A program made the translations under genes and the position numbers. Shown here piece after piece: positions 53,651 through 62,789 of a stretch of 64,000 bases of DNA. Position 1 is the stretch's first letter, and each line of letters opens with the position of its first letter. The notes under the pieces are model-generated. The model saw nothing but the letters and a program-made list of their open reading frames with translations, searched no databases and was not told the DNA's origin. The stretch is from Hymenobacter metallilatus (GTDB taxonomy: Bacteria; Bacteroidota; Bacteroidia; Cytophagales; Hymenobacteraceae). Where the stretch lies: contig NZ_RWIS01000001.1 of assembly GCF_003944705.1 (NCBI RefSeq), positions 62,001 through 126,000 on the forward strand, written 5' to 3'.

Positions 53651-54937
53651 ATGAACAGCAACGTCCTGATTGAATCGTTTGCCGAATTCGCCCGGTCGAA
53701 GAACATCGACCGGCCTACCATGATGAGCATCCTGGAGGAAGTATTTCGCACGATGATCCGCAAGAAGTACGACGACGACTCGAACTTCGACGTGATTCTG
53801 AACGTGGACAAGGGCGACCTGGAAATCTGGCGCAACCGCGAAATCGTGGACGACAACTCCGAGGATATCTGGGACTTCGACAAGATTCCGCTGACCGAGG
53901 CCCAGAAGATTGAGCCCGACTTCGAAATCGGCGAGCAGGTAGCCGAAGAAGTGAAGCTGGAAGATTTCGGCCGCCGCGCCGTGCTCATGGCCCGCCAGAC
54001 GCTGATTCAGCGGGTGAAGGACCTGGAGCGCGACAACCTGTACCAGCAGTACAAGGACCAGGTGGGCGAAATTGTAGTGGGCGAGGTGTACCAGGTGTGG
54101 GGCCGCGAAGCGCTCATTCTCGACAAAGACGAGAACGAGCTGGTATTGCCGAAAGGCGAGCAGATTCCGAAGGACCGTTACCGTAAAGGGGACAGCATCC
54201 GGGCTGTGGTCCACCGCGTAGATGTACTTAACGGTACGCCCAAAATCATTCTCTCGCGGGCTGCACCGGCTTTCCTGGAGCGCCTGATGGAACAGGAAGT
54301 ACCCGAAATCTTCGATGGCCTTATCACCATCAAGAACATCGTGCGGGAGCCGGGCGAGCGGGCCAAAGTGGCCGTGGAAAGCTTCGACGACCGGATTGAC
54401 CCCGTGGGGGCCTGCGTGGGCATGAAAGGCTCCCGTATCCACGCCGTGGTGCGCGAGCTGGAGAATGAGAACATCGACATTATCAACTACACCGACAACC
54501 TGGAGCTGTACATTGCCCGGGCCCTGTCGCCGGCCAAGCTCACGTCGATGAAAATCAACGAACAAACTGGGCGGGTTTCGGTGTTCTTGAAGCCCGACCA
54601 GGTGTCGTTGGCCATTGGCCGCGGCGGTGCCAACATCAAGCTGGCCTCGCGCCTGGTAGGCATGGAAATCGACGTGTTCCGGGATGCCGGCGACTTCGAG
54701 GAAGACATTGCCCTGGACGAGTTCCAGGACGAAATTGAAGGCTGGATCCTCGATGAGCTGAAGAAAATCGGCCTCGATACCGGCCGCGCCGTACTGGCTG
54801 TGAGCAAGGAGGACATCGTGCGCCGCACGGAACTGGAGGAAGAAACCGTGGAAGAATTGTTCCGCGTGATTCGCCAGGAGTTCGAAGACAGCGACGACCA
54901 GGACGACGAAACCCCAAATTCCGGCGACGCGCAATGA
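53651..54937 (+). CDS. nusA: Transcription termination/antitermination factor NusA
   Basis: Product of 428 aa. N-terminal RNA-polymerase-binding domain (MNSNVLIESFAEFARSKNID, about 1-125), S1 domain (about 135-200, GEIVVGEVYQVWGREALILD), then two KH domains (VGACVGMKGSRIHAVVREL and LAIGRGGANIKLASRLVG). The acidic tail (EDSDDQDDETPNSGDAQ) is short and lacks the two C-terminal repeats of E. coli NusA, as is usual outside gamma-proteobacteria. Binds RNA polymerase in the cytoplasm. Cotranscribed with rimP and infB. Confidence 0.97.
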   Translation: MNSNVLIESFAEFARSKNIDRPTMMSILEEVFRTMIRKKYDDDSNFDVILNVDKGDLEIWRNREIVDDNSEDIWDFDKIPLTEAQKIEPDFEIGEQVAEEVKLEDFGRRAVLMARQTLIQRVKDLERDNLYQQYKDQVGEIVVGEVYQVWGREALILDKDENELVLPKGEQIPKDRYRKGDSIRAVVHRVDVLNGTPKIILSRAAPAFLERLMEQEVPEIFDGLITIKNIVREPGERAKVAVESFDDRIDPVGACVGMKGSRIHAVVRELENENIDIINYTDNLELYIARALSPAKLTSMKINEQTGRVSVFLKPDQVSLAIGRGGANIKLASRLVGMEIDVFRDAGDFEEDIALDEFQDEIEGWILDELKKIGLDTGRAVLAVSKEDIVRRTELEEETVEELFRVIRQEFEDSDDQDDETPNSGDAQ

Positions 54938-55020
54938 GTGCGCGGCGGCCGGTACGGCAAGGGCGCTAACATCAGACCGGGTGGTTTGATTTTAGCGCCG
55001 CCCGGCAAGATTTAAGTTAG

Positions 55021-55028
55021 TACCTTTG
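55021..55028 (+). promoter_or_regulatory. Candidate internal -7 element before infB
   Basis: TACCTTTG, 33 bp before the infB ATG. No TTG at consensus spacing, so weaker than the operon promoter. Confidence 0.4.
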
Positions 55029-55061
55029 CACCAAGATAAGAGTATCGTCCCCGAGCATAGA

Positions 55062-58000
55062 ATGGCGGAAGCAGCAACCAAACGGCTGAATCAGGCGGCC
55101 AAAGACCTGAACGTTGGGCTTTCCACGATTGTGGATTTCCTGGCGGGAAAAGGGCATTCCATCGAAAACAAACCCACGACCAAGCTATCCTCGGAGCAAG
55201 TGGCTCTGCTGGAGAAGGCCTTCGCGTCGTCGGCCCAGGACAAGATGGACGCCGCCAAAGTAAGCCAGGCCAAGCGCCAGAGTGAGTTGGAAGCTGCGGC
55301 TGTCCAGGCAGCCCAGGCGCGGGCTGCTGCGCCCGTTGCGAAACCAGCCGCCCCGGCTCCGCAACCCACTCCCCAGCCGGCTCCGGCCGCTGAAACCCCT
55401 CCGCCAGCACCGGCTCCCACCGAAGAGCCCGCCCGCGTGCCGGGCCTGAAAGTGCTGGGCAAAATTGAGCTGGATGCTAAAGGCCGCCCCGTGCCGCCCA
55501 AGCCGGCGCCTCAACCTTCCGCTGAAGCCCCCAAAGCACCAGAAGCACCTAAAGCGGTAGAGGCCCCTAAGGCTCCTGCCGCTCCTCCAAAGGTGGAGGC
55601 TCCCGCTGCTCCAGCACCTGCTCCCAAGCCGGAGGTTGCTCCAGTAGCGGAAACGCCGCGCCCGGCACCGGTAGTAGAAGCTCCCGTAGTTGCTCCCGCC
55701 GCACCAGCGCCGGTAGTAGCTCCAGAAGCACCTGTTGCGGTTTCGGCCGAGGCTTCGGCCTCAACCGATGCCTCGGCTGCAGCCGAAGCCGGCACGGCGG
55801 AAGAAGGCACTATCGTTGCCAAGGCCGATCAACTGAAAGGCCTCACCGTACTGGGCAAAATCGAGCTACCCCTTGACTCTTCACGCCGCGGAGGCGGGGG
55901 AGGCCGGGGTGCCCGTCCTGTTGCCTCCTCCGATGTGCGCAAGAGCGGCCTTAACGCCAACGATAAGAAAAAGCGGCAGCGGATTCCCATGACTGGTCCT
56001 GGCCAGCCGGGAGGCCAAACCGGCCCTGGCCAACAGGGCGGCGGTAATCGTGACAACCGTGGCCCCGGCCAGCAGGGCGGTGGCAACCGTCCCGGCGGGC
56101 CCGGCCAGCAGGGCGGCGGCCGTCCCGGTGGCCCCGGCCAGCAGGGTGGCAACCGTGACAACCGGAGCGGTGGCAACCGCCAGCCGGCACCGGCCCTCAC
56201 GCCCGAACAGAACGACAAGCAGATTCAGGAACAGATCAAGGCCACACTGGCTAAGCTCAGCGGTGGCCGTGGTGGTCAGCAGCAAAACCGGGCCAAATAC
56301 CGCCGCGACAAGCGCAACATGGCCGCCGAAGACCGGGAGGCGCTGCGTGCTCAAAACGAGCTGGACGCCAAAACCCTGAAGGTAACCGAGTTCATTTCAG
56401 CCAACGACCTAGCCTCGCTCATCGACGTGTCGGTGAATGAAATCATCAAGGTTTGCCTGAACATGGGCATGTTCGTATCCATCAACCAGCGCCTCGACGC
56501 CGAAGCCATTACGGTTATTGCCGATGAGTTTGGCTACGATGTTGAGTTCCTGAGCGCCGAGGAGGAGGATACGACCATCGAAATTGAAGATAACGAGGAG
56601 GACCTGCAGCCCCGTGCTCCTATTGTGACCATCATGGGTCACGTTGACCACGGCAAAACCTCCCTGCTCGATTACATCCGGAATGCCAGCGTAGCCAAAG
56701 GCGAAGCCGGTGGTATCACCCAGCACATCGGGGCGTACGACGTGATGACCAAATCGGGCAAGCGGGTTACCTTCCTTGATACGCCGGGTCACGAAGCATT
56801 TACCGCTATGCGTGCCCGGGGTGCCAAGATTACGGACATTGCCATTATTGTGGTAGCCGCCGACGACTCGGTAATGCCGCAGACGAAAGAGGCCATCAAC
56901 CACGCGCAAGCTGCGGGTGTGCCCATTGTAATTGCCCTCAACAAGATTGACAAGCCCGGTGCCAACCCCGACAAAGTGCGGGAAGAACTGTCGGTAATCA
57001 ATGTGCTGGTGGAGGAATGGGGTGGCAAATACCAAAGCCAGGAGGTTTCGGCCAAAACGGGTATTGGTATCGACGACCTGCTCGAAAAAGTACTGTTGGA
57101 AGCTGAAATCCTGGAGCTGAAAGCCAACCCCGACCGCAACGCGGTGGGTACGGTTATCGAAGCCTCGCTGGACAAAGGCCGGGGCTACGTAACTACCATT
57201 CTGGTACAAACCGGCACGATGCAGGTGGGCGACATTGTACTGGCGGGCCCACACTTCGGGCGCGTAAAGGCCATGACTGACCACCGGGGCAAAAAGATGA
57301 AGCAGGCCGGACCTGCTACCCCAGTGCAGGTACTCGGCCTTACGGGTGCTCCCCAGGCCGGCGACAAAATTCAGGTAATGGAAACGGAGCGTGAAGCTCG
57401 TGAACTGGCTACGCAGCGGCAGCAGCTGGCCCGGGAGCAGAGCATGCGCACCAAGAAGCACATTACCTTGGACGAAATTGGTCGCCGTCTGGCCATTGGT
57501 TCGTTCAAAGAGCTCAACGTAATTGTGAAGGGCGACGTGGACGGCTCGGTGGAGGCCCTGGCCGACTCCCTGCTCAAGCTGAGTACTCCGGAAGTAGCCG
57601 TAAACATCCTCTCGAAAGGCGTGGGTGCCATTTCGGAAACCGACGTATTGCTGGCCTCGGCCTCCGATGCTATTATTATCGGCTTCCAGGTGCGGCCTTC
57701 GCAGAGTGCCCGCAAACTGGCCGAGCAGGAGCAGATCGACATCCGCCTGTACTCGATTATCTACAACGCCATCAACGAGGTGAAGGATGCCATGGAAGGT
57801 ATGCTGGCCCCGACGGTGAAGGAGGTAGTGGTGGCCAACGCCGAAATCCGTCAGGTGTTCAACATTACCAAAGTGGGCACCATTGCCGGCTGTATGGTAA
57901 CGGATGGCACGTTTACCCGCAAAACCAAAGTGCGCCTCGTGCGCGACGGTATTGTGGTGCATTCCGGCGACATTCAGGACCTCAAGCGCTACAAAGACGA

Positions 58001-58118
58001 TGTGTCGGAAGTACGCCAGGGTTACGAGTGCGGCATTTCGCTCAAAGGGTTCAACGACCTGCGGGAAGGCGACAACATTGAAGGCTTCGAAGAACAGGAA
58101 GTGAAACGGACGCTGTAG
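55062..58118 (+). CDS. infB: Translation initiation factor IF-2
   Basis: Product of 1018 aa from the ATG at 55062 ([20 protein letters not shown]). IF-2 brings initiator tRNA to the 30S subunit and promotes subunit joining. N-terminal helix domain (1-60), then a very long Ala/Pro/Lys-rich region (~80-250) and a Gly-rich stretch with repeats of GPGQQGG and RPGGPGQ (~310-380). The GTPase follows: [14 protein letters not shown] (~526), [15 protein letters not shown] and [11 protein letters not shown]. Domains II-IV are complete, ending [13 protein letters not shown]. The unusual length comes from the low-complexity linker. Confidence 0.97.
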   Translation: MAEAATKRLNQAAKDLNVGLSTIVDFLAGKGHSIENKPTTKLSSEQVALLEKAFASSAQDKMDAAKVSQAKRQSELEAAAVQAAQARAAAPVAKPAAPAPQPTPQPAPAAETPPPAPAPTEEPARVPGLKVLGKIELDAKGRPVPPKPAPQPSAEAPKAPEAPKAVEAPKAPAAPPKVEAPAAPAPAPKPEVAPVAETPRPAPVVEAPVVAPAAPAPVVAPEAPVAVSAEASASTDASAAAEAGTAEEGTIVAKADQLKGLTVLGKIELPLDSSRRGGGGGRGARPVASSDVRKSGLNANDKKKRQRIPMTGPGQPGGQTGPGQQGGGNRDNRGPGQQGGGNRPGGPGQQGGGRPGGPGQQGGNRDNRSGGNRQPAPALTPEQNDKQIQEQIKATLAKLSGGRGGQQQNRAKYRRDKRNMAAEDREALRAQNELDAKTLKVTEFISANDLASLIDVSVNEIIKVCLNMGMFVSINQRLDAEAITVIADEFGYDVEFLSAEEEDTTIEIEDNEEDLQPRAPIVTIMGHVDHGKTSLLDYIRNASVAKGEAGGITQHIGAYDVMTKSGKRVTFLDTPGHEAFTAMRARGAKITDIAIIVVAADDSVMPQTKEAINHAQAAGVPIVIALNKIDKPGANPDKVREELSVINVLVEEWGGKYQSQEVSAKTGIGIDDLLEKVLLEAEILELKANPDRNAVGTVIEASLDKGRGYVTTILVQTGTMQVGDIVLAGPHFGRVKAMTDHRGKKMKQAGPATPVQVLGLTGAPQAGDKIQVMETEREARELATQRQQLAREQSMRTKKHITLDEIGRRLAIGSFKELNVIVKGDVDGSVEALADSLLKLSTPEVAVNILSKGVGAISETDVLLASASDAIIIGFQVRPSQSARKLAEQEQIDIRLYSIIYNAINEVKDAMEGMLAPTVKEVVVANAEIRQVFNITKVGTIAGCMVTDGTFTRKTKVRLVRDGIVVHSGDIQDLKRYKDDVSEVRQGYECGISLKGFNDLREGDNIEGFEEQEVKRTL

Positions 58119-58143
58119 GCAACCGATAGTATTCTCCCCTATT

Positions 58144-58179
58144 AACCGGGCCCCGACTTGCACAAGTCGGGGCCCGGTT
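58144..58179 (+). terminator. Terminator-like hairpin after infB
   Basis: AACCGGGCCCCGACTTG/CAAGTCGGGGCCCGGTT with a CA loop, 25 bp past infB; very strong stem, short U tract. Confidence 0.85.
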
Positions 58180-58308
58180 GCGTTTAGCCCATTCACATCA
58201 TTATGCTATTGACGAAAAGACAGCGCCAGATTAGTTTTGTATCAGATCAGGAAAATATTGCACTGTGCGAGTCCAAGCTCCGCAGTTACGCCCCCAAACT
58301 TCCACCCT

Positions 58309-59127
58309 ATGAAAACGACACCTATTCTTCTGTCGCTGGCAGTACTGGCCGCTAGCCCGGTGCTTGCCCAATCCAAAACCGGAGCCAAGCCGGCCCCTAA
58401 ACCCGTAGCGGCTGCTACCCACACACCCTCTGCACCCCGGGCAGCAACTTCGGGAACAGCAAAACCAGTGGTAAAAGCAACTCCTGCGGGCAAAGCCCCG
58501 GCAAAACCGGCACCTGCAGCGGCTAAACCAGCACCGGCACCCGCCGCTGCTCCTTCTCCGGCTACCACTGCTTCTACCCCGGTCAATAAGCCAAGCAGTC
58601 CGGCTGCCTCCGGGGCTTTGTTTCAGAAAGGCACCACAATGGTAAACCTGGGCGTCGGGCTGGGGTTGGGGTACGGCTACGGGTTCGGTAGCGGCCTGAA
58701 AGCTACCCCTGCCGTGAGCCTGTCCCTGGAAAAGGGCATCATTGAAGGTATTGGGCCAGGGGTAATCGGCATAGGTGGACTTATCGGCTACAAGGGCTAC
58801 CACTATGATTACCCTGGTACTGATTACAAAGCCCGCTGGAATAACATTATTGTGCTGGTGCGAGGCACCTACCACTACGACCTGCTGCAGAACAGCAAGC
58901 TGGATACATACGCCGGAGTAAGTCTCGGCGCGCGCATCGAAAGCTATAAGGATACGTACTACTCAGAGTACCTGGGTGGGCGCTACGACAACTCCTACGG
59001 CGGCGCCAGAGTGGAGGGAGGCATTTTTATTGGCGGGCGGTATTTCCTGACGGACAATATTGGGGCATTTGCGGAAGCTGGCTATGATATGAGCTACTTG
59101 AAGCTGGGGGTCACTGCCCGCTTCTGA
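58309..59127 (+). CDS. Outer-membrane beta-barrel protein with Ala/Pro/Lys linker
   Basis: Product of 272 aa from the ATG at 58309, which begins a signal peptide MKTTPILLSLAVLAASPVLA cleaved before QSKTG. Residues ~21-105 are a low-complexity Ala/Pro/Lys/Thr linker, possibly peptidoglycan- or periplasm-spanning. The rest (TMVNLGVGLGLGYGYGFGSG to LKLGVTARF) alternates polar and apolar residues, and ends in Phe, as an eight-stranded outer-membrane barrel would. YNSYGGARVEGGIFIGGRYF-like strands repeat. No ligand is evident. Independent gene after the infB terminator. Confidence 0.8.
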   Translation: MKTTPILLSLAVLAASPVLAQSKTGAKPAPKPVAAATHTPSAPRAATSGTAKPVVKATPAGKAPAKPAPAAAKPAPAPAAAPSPATTASTPVNKPSSPAASGALFQKGTTMVNLGVGLGLGYGYGFGSGLKATPAVSLSLEKGIIEGIGPGVIGIGGLIGYKGYHYDYPGTDYKARWNNIIVLVRGTYHYDLLQNSKLDTYAGVSLGARIESYKDTYYSEYLGGRYDNSYGGARVEGGIFIGGRYFLTDNIGAFAEAGYDMSYLKLGVTARF

Positions 59128-59181
59128 GTAGTTCGCCCCAGCTTATCAGGACGGATTTCTTCGCGTTTTTTGCTGCTGCAC

Positions 59182-59427
59182 ATGAAAGTCAACCGCTACG
59201 CATCGGGAGCATTGCTGCTGGGAACGGTTGCCTGCACCCACTTGCCCGATACTACCACTGCTCGCCCCGAACCACCGGTACCGTGTGGGCCCCCAACGGC
59301 TGCTGCCCTGGTACCCGTTGTCACGCAGCCGGTTGTTACGCTTGCTACTCCCCTCCCCGGCCGCGCCCCCCGAACCCAGTCACCCCTGCACACTGTCTGG
59401 CCTTCCCTAACGCGGCCTCGTCATTGA
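59182..59427 (+). CDS. Possible small lipoprotein (uncertain)
   Basis: An 81-codon frame from ATG 59182: MKVNRYASGALLLGTVACTH with a lipobox-like TVAC (Cys18; Thr at -3 is unusual), then a Pro/Thr-rich tail without recognisable domain. It starts 54 bp after the barrel gene and is followed by a good terminator, which supports a transcribed unit. The tail looks like random GC-rich coding, so it could be a decayed lipoprotein gene. Confidence 0.35.
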   Translation: MKVNRYASGALLLGTVACTHLPDTTTARPEPPVPCGPPTAAALVPVVTQPVVTLATPLPGRAPRTQSPLHTVWPSLTRPRH

Positions 59428-59510
59428 GTCTTTTACCGGCACCCGTTGCCGTAATCCATCTTCTTTGGCTGGACCGGGGGCGAACGGTGGCCCTGGTACC
59501 GCTGAAGAGC

Positions 59511-59546
59511 AAAAAGACCCGGAGCGTTGCGCCGGGTCTTTTTTTT
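59511..59546. terminator. Intrinsic terminator
   Basis: AAAAAGACCCGG/CCGGGTCTTTTTTTT with an AGCGTTGCG loop. It lies between the barrel/lipoprotein unit and the convergent small secreted protein gene, and can serve both. Confidence 0.92.
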
Positions 59547-59571
59547 ATATCCGATGTAAGTAGTACGCTGC

Positions 59572-60030
59572 CTAGAAAAACAGAAAATGCTTTTTCTTTT
59601 TGTGACTGAGCGGTTTGCCTTTCGGATCAACAAACCCCGCGGGCCGGGTCTGACCACGCTTCTGGCGGGCCGTGCCGATGCGGTTGTCCTTGAACCTGCG
59701 AACCGTAAATCCTCCGGCACCTTTTTCGTACTGACGGGCCGGGCCTGAAGCCCGCCCAAAGCTGGTATTGGCCGTGCCCATGCCTGAACGGGCCTCCAGG
59801 ATTTCCATCTGCTGGTCGCGCTTGGCTTCATCCGGGTTCATGCTCATGCGGCGCTGCACACGGGCAATATCGGTGGCAGAAGCTTTCCGCTTTTTACGGG
59901 CTCCTTCCTCGGTTGTCTGCTGCGCCTGGCTGGCGTTAGCGGGGCGAGCTGTGGCAGTACTTTGCGCCTTCAGCGCAGGAGCAGCCAGCACACCAGCGGC
60001 AAGGGCCACAACAGAGAGAAACTTCTTCAT
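59572..60030 (-). CDS. Small secreted basic protein of unknown function
   Basis: Product of 152 aa from the ATG at 60030 (MKKFLSVVALAAGVLAAPAL, cleavage after KA before QSTAT). The mature chain is hydrophilic and basic, with RKKRKASATDIARVQRRMSM, a charged segment NPDEAKRDQQMEILEARSG, then GPARQYEKGAGGFTVRRFKD and a Lys-rich end SHKKKKHFLFF. No known domain. The basic tail could bind nucleic acid or anionic polymer, but that is a guess. It is downstream of the DUF3078 gene on the same strand, 110 bp apart. Confidence 0.65.
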   Translation of the reverse strand: MKKFLSVVALAAGVLAAPALKAQSTATARPANASQAQQTTEEGARKKRKASATDIARVQRRMSMNPDEAKRDQQMEILEARSGMGTANTSFGRASGPARQYEKGAGGFTVRRFKDNRIGTARQKRGQTRPAGFVDPKGKPLSHKKKKHFLFF

Positions 60031-60139
60031 AGGAGACAGGAAAAAAGCAGAAACCGCGGAGGTGGCCGACTGAAAGCACGAAAAGCAGCCCCTGATTTCT
60101 GCGGCCAACGGGCGGGTAGTAAAGTTAGTTCAATTTCGG

Positions 60140-61132
60140 TTAAAACTTGTAAGTCAGGCCGATTCCCAATGTTTCTTTGAACTGAATCCGCCGGCCCCGG
60201 TCGTCGGGCACTCCATCCTCGTTGCGGTCCAGGGGCACCCGAATGTCGTCGTCGTATACCAGCAGCGTGGTAACGCTGGCGCTGACAAACTTGTTAACTT
60301 TGAAGTCCAGCAGGTTCTCCCAGTTTACATCCAGGTTCTGGGGATTATGAAAGTAGTTGCTGAATAACTCCAGTTTGGTGTTGTAGGTGATGTTGGTGAA
60401 CAGTACGTGCCGGTAGCGGGCGTTCAGATATGCGCCCAACTCCTGACGCAGGCGTTGCCCGGAACCGCGCACCAGCTCCCCATTGGCTCCCAGCCGAGCA
60501 GGACGTACGCCAAAGGAGCCAGCATCAGCCAGGCCCTGATCGGCTACTACGGTAAACTTACCGGTGGCAGGTGACACAAACAGGGAAAAATCGGTATTGG
60601 GCTTGTATTCAACGCCCAGAGAGGCCAGCACGTAGGCGGGCGCAAACAGCCGGGACAACAAAGAGTCGGGCTTACCCAGCGCGTTTGTGGGAGTAAGCTG
60701 GGTTTTCACGTTCACTTGCGCCGCATACGACAGGGTTTGGGTAAACTGCCGGGCGTAGCGGCCGTTCAGCTCCAGCCGGTCGTCGTTTTTGCGCACCCGG
60801 CCTTTTCCTGCTTTCAGCAGACCATACACCAGGTTTCCTGCCAGGTCGAACGTGTGCTCCGGGCCCCGGTAATGCAGATACACGTTGCCCATGGCCAGCA
60901 AGGATAAGGAGCTTTGCCCGCCGGGGGCCCAGTTGCGCAGGCTTACCTGGCTGAAGTTAAGCGTGCCGGCACCCCCGCGCTGCCACCCACGCGCGGTGTC
61001 TACTTCCGCTGATATTTTGTAGGCTGGTAACGGGGTGGGTGGGCGCCGGGGGTCGTCGGTTTGAGCCAGGGCCGCCGTAGCGGACAAGGCTAGCAGGCAG
61101 GCTGCCAGAATAGAATGGGTACCAGGTTTCAT
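60140..61132 (-). CDS. DUF3078 outer-membrane-like protein
   Basis: Product of 330 aa. Signal peptide 1-23 (ATAALA before QTDDPRR). The body has the DUF3078 pattern: RGWQRGGAGTLNFSQVSLRN WAPGGQSSLS near residue 50, LVYGLLKAGKGRVRKNDDRL, YVLASLGVEYKPNTDFSLFVSP, and a barrel-like C-terminus ending TLGIGLTYKF. The family is restricted mainly to Bacteroidota and is predicted to sit in the outer membrane; its function is unknown. Terminal Phe and alternating strands support a barrel. Confidence 0.85.
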   Translation of the reverse strand: MKPGTHSILAACLLALSATAALAQTDDPRRPPTPLPAYKISAEVDTARGWQRGGAGTLNFSQVSLRNWAPGGQSSLSLLAMGNVYLHYRGPEHTFDLAGNLVYGLLKAGKGRVRKNDDRLELNGRYARQFTQTLSYAAQVNVKTQLTPTNALGKPDSLLSRLFAPAYVLASLGVEYKPNTDFSLFVSPATGKFTVVADQGLADAGSFGVRPARLGANGELVRGSGQRLRQELGAYLNARYRHVLFTNITYNTKLELFSNYFHNPQNLDVNWENLLDFKVNKFVSASVTTLLVYDDDIRVPLDRNEDGVPDDRGRRIQFKETLGIGLTYKF

Positions 61133-61150
61133 GCGCCGATGATAAGGATA

Positions 61151-61192
61151 AAAAAAGCCGGCTTTTGCTCAGCGTACTGAACAAAAGCCGGC
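61151..61192 (-). terminator. Intrinsic terminator of mscL
   Basis: GCCGGCTTTTG/CAAAAGCCGGCTTTTTT on the minus strand, ~20 bp past mscL, with a U tract. Confidence 0.9.
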
Positions 61193-61212
61193 GGTAGGTG
61201 CCATAAGTCCGC

Positions 61213-61638
61213 TTACGAGCGGCTACGGAGAGCGTCGCGGATTTCGATGAGCAACTGCTGGTCCTTGGTGGGACCGGCTTCCACTACTACAACTGGCTCG
61301 GCGGGCTTCTTAAAGCGGTTGGCCAGTTTCACAATCCAGAAAATGGCAAACGCCATCAGCAGGAAGGTAATAACTGCATTCAGGAAAACCCCATAGTTAA
61401 TGGTGGCTGCCTGGGCGTCCTTGGCCGCCTGCAACGTAGCGTAGCTTTTGCCATCCAGCGGCAGATACCACTCTTTGAAATCAACACCGCCCGTGAGCAG
61501 GCTCAGAATGGGCATCAGGATGTCATCGGTGAGCGAGGAGACGATTTTGCCAAAGGCCCCGCCGATGATAACCCCGACGGCCAGGTCGAGCACATTGCCT
61601 TTTGAAATAAACTCCTTGAATTCGGAAACAAAGCCCAT
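61213..61638 (-). CDS. mscL: Large-conductance mechanosensitive channel MscL
   Basis: Product of 141 aa, normal length. Pentameric inner-membrane channel that opens under membrane tension to release solutes on osmotic downshock. The N-terminal helix MGFVSEFKEFISKGNVLDLA, TM1 VGVIIGGAFGKIVSSLTDDILMP pattern (residues ~19-40) and TM2 VFLNAVITFLLMAFAIFW (about 84-101) with the following KLANRFKK are clear. The periplasmic loop is short. The C-terminal helix (PTKDQQLLIEIRDALRSRS) is present. Single gene with own promoter element and terminator. Confidence 0.95.
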   Translation of the reverse strand: MGFVSEFKEFISKGNVLDLAVGVIIGGAFGKIVSSLTDDILMPILSLLTGGVDFKEWYLPLDGKSYATLQAAKDAQAATINYGVFLNAVITFLLMAFAIFWIVKLANRFKKPAEPVVVVEAGPTKDQQLLIEIRDALRSRS

Positions 61639-61681
61639 GTTGTAGAAGTGTTTGGTTGTGAGACAGTAAAAGACAGACTAG

Positions 61682-61689
61682 CAAATATA
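61682..61689 (-). promoter_or_regulatory. Candidate -7 element of mscL
   Basis: TATATTTG on the minus strand, 44 bp before the mscL ATG. No clear -33 TTG. Confidence 0.4.
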
Positions 61690-61839
61690 TATTTTTCTGC
61701 ATCTGTTGCCAGTTGTCAGCCAGCGGAAGCAAAATTGCGGGAGCCGGCGCCCCTATCCCGAAGTATTCGCTGAATTTGATATTTTCTCACCTGAACACCC
61801 TGATTTCTGCGCTGAATGAGACTGGGCCCGGATTCATTC

Positions 61840-61847
61840 TATCTTTG
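61840..61847 (+). promoter_or_regulatory. Candidate -7 element of the enoyl-CoA hydratase gene
   Basis: TATCTTTG, 34 bp before the ATG at 61881. This also supports choosing that ATG rather than one upstream at 61713. Confidence 0.5.
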
Positions 61848-61880
61848 CCGCCAGCATTGCCCCCTATCCCACCTCCAGCC

Positions 61881-62666
61881 ATGATCTTCACCAACCTTCT
61901 CTATCATCCCGAACCCGAAACCGGCATCCTGACCATCACCGTCAACCGGCCCGATAAGCTTAACGCCCTGAATGCAGCCACTATCGACGAAATTGGGGCG
62001 GCCGTACAGCAGGGCCTCGCCGATGCTGCGGTGCGCGGGATGATTCTGACCGGCAGCGGAGAAAAGTCGTTTGTGGCCGGGGCCGATATTGCCGAGCTGA
62101 CCAAGCTGGACGACGTGGGAGGCCGCCGGGCGGCGGTGCAGGGCCAGGAGGTGTTTCGCCTAATTGAGCGCAGCCCCAAGCCCGTAATTGCCGCCGTAAA
62201 TGGCTTTGCACTGGGCGGCGGCTGCGAGCTGGCCATGGCCTGCCACCTGCGCATTGCCGCCGAAAACGCCCGTTTTGGTCAGCCCGAGGTGAACCTGGGC
62301 CTGGTGCCCGGCTACGGTGGTACCCAGCGTCTCACCCAGCTCATCGGCAAGGGTAAGGCCCTGGAGCTGTTGCTGACGGCCGATATGATAAAAGCCGACG
62401 AGGCGCTGCGCCTGGGCCTGGTGAACCACGTAGTGCCCCAGGCTGAGCTGCTGGGCTTCACGCGCCAGTTGCTGCTGCGCATCCTCACCAAAGCCCCCAT
62501 TGCCCTGGGCCTGTGCATTGACGCCGTGGATGCCTATTTCGACAAAGGCCGGGACGGCTACCAGGCCGAGGCTGACGCCTTCGCCCGCTGTTTCGCCTCC
62601 GAAGATTTTAAAGAAGGCACTACGGCATTTCTGGAAAAGCGTCCGGCAGCATTTACGGGGAATTAA
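61881..62666 (+). CDS. Enoyl-CoA hydratase/isomerase family protein
   Basis: Product of 261 aa from the ATG at 61881 (MIFTNLLYHPEPETGILTIT); a longer frame reaches 61713 but crosses the promoter. Crotonase fold: NRPDKLNALNAATIDEIG, oxyanion-hole segments EKSFVAGADIAEL and FALGGGCELAMACHLRIAAE, catalytic Glu in GQPEVNLGLVPGYGGTQRL with the second Glu position replaced by Gly as in some family members. Probably hydrates enoyl-CoA in fatty- or amino-acid degradation; the exact substrate is not determinable. Single gene followed by an AT-rich palindrome. Confidence 0.9.
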   Translation: MIFTNLLYHPEPETGILTITVNRPDKLNALNAATIDEIGAAVQQGLADAAVRGMILTGSGEKSFVAGADIAELTKLDDVGGRRAAVQGQEVFRLIERSPKPVIAAVNGFALGGGCELAMACHLRIAAENARFGQPEVNLGLVPGYGGTQRLTQLIGKGKALELLLTADMIKADEALRLGLVNHVVPQAELLGFTRQLLLRILTKAPIALGLCIDAVDAYFDKGRDGYQAEADAFARCFASEDFKEGTTAFLEKRPAAFTGN

Positions 62667-62784
62667 AAATTGAGAATTAAGAATTAAAAATTGCAACTAG
62701 GTTTTCTCGCTTTTAGCCACAACCAGCTGCACGATAATTTCTTAACATCCGGTTTTTAATTTTTAATTCTCAATTTTTAATTAA
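62661..62784. repeat. AT-rich palindrome (AATTAAAAATTGAGAATTAA type)
   Basis: Left arm AATTAAAAATTGAGAATTAA (62661-62680) plus GAATTAAAAATTG, complementary to TTTTTAATTCTCAATTTTTAA near 62764-62783. It begins inside the stop codon region of the enoyl-CoA hydratase gene and ends 6 bp before the flippase ATG. Sharp AT contrast with the GC-rich surroundings. Confidence 0.75.
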
Positions 62785-62789
62785 AGTAG

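Noticed and set aside
55026..55061. N-terminal extension of infB from a TTG codon (similarly for rimP at 52977 and the giant protein at 45447)
   Set aside because: The extensions run through promoter elements or precede signal peptides; downstream ATGs fit the families.
55994..56165. Short regularly spaced repeats that could suggest a CRISPR-like array
   Set aside because: In frame they encode GPGQQGG/RPGG units of IF-2; spacing and content are coding, not repeat-spacer.
56409..58196. Long open frame antisense to infB
   Set aside because: Shadow of infB; no homology-like motifs, composition typical of antisense frames.
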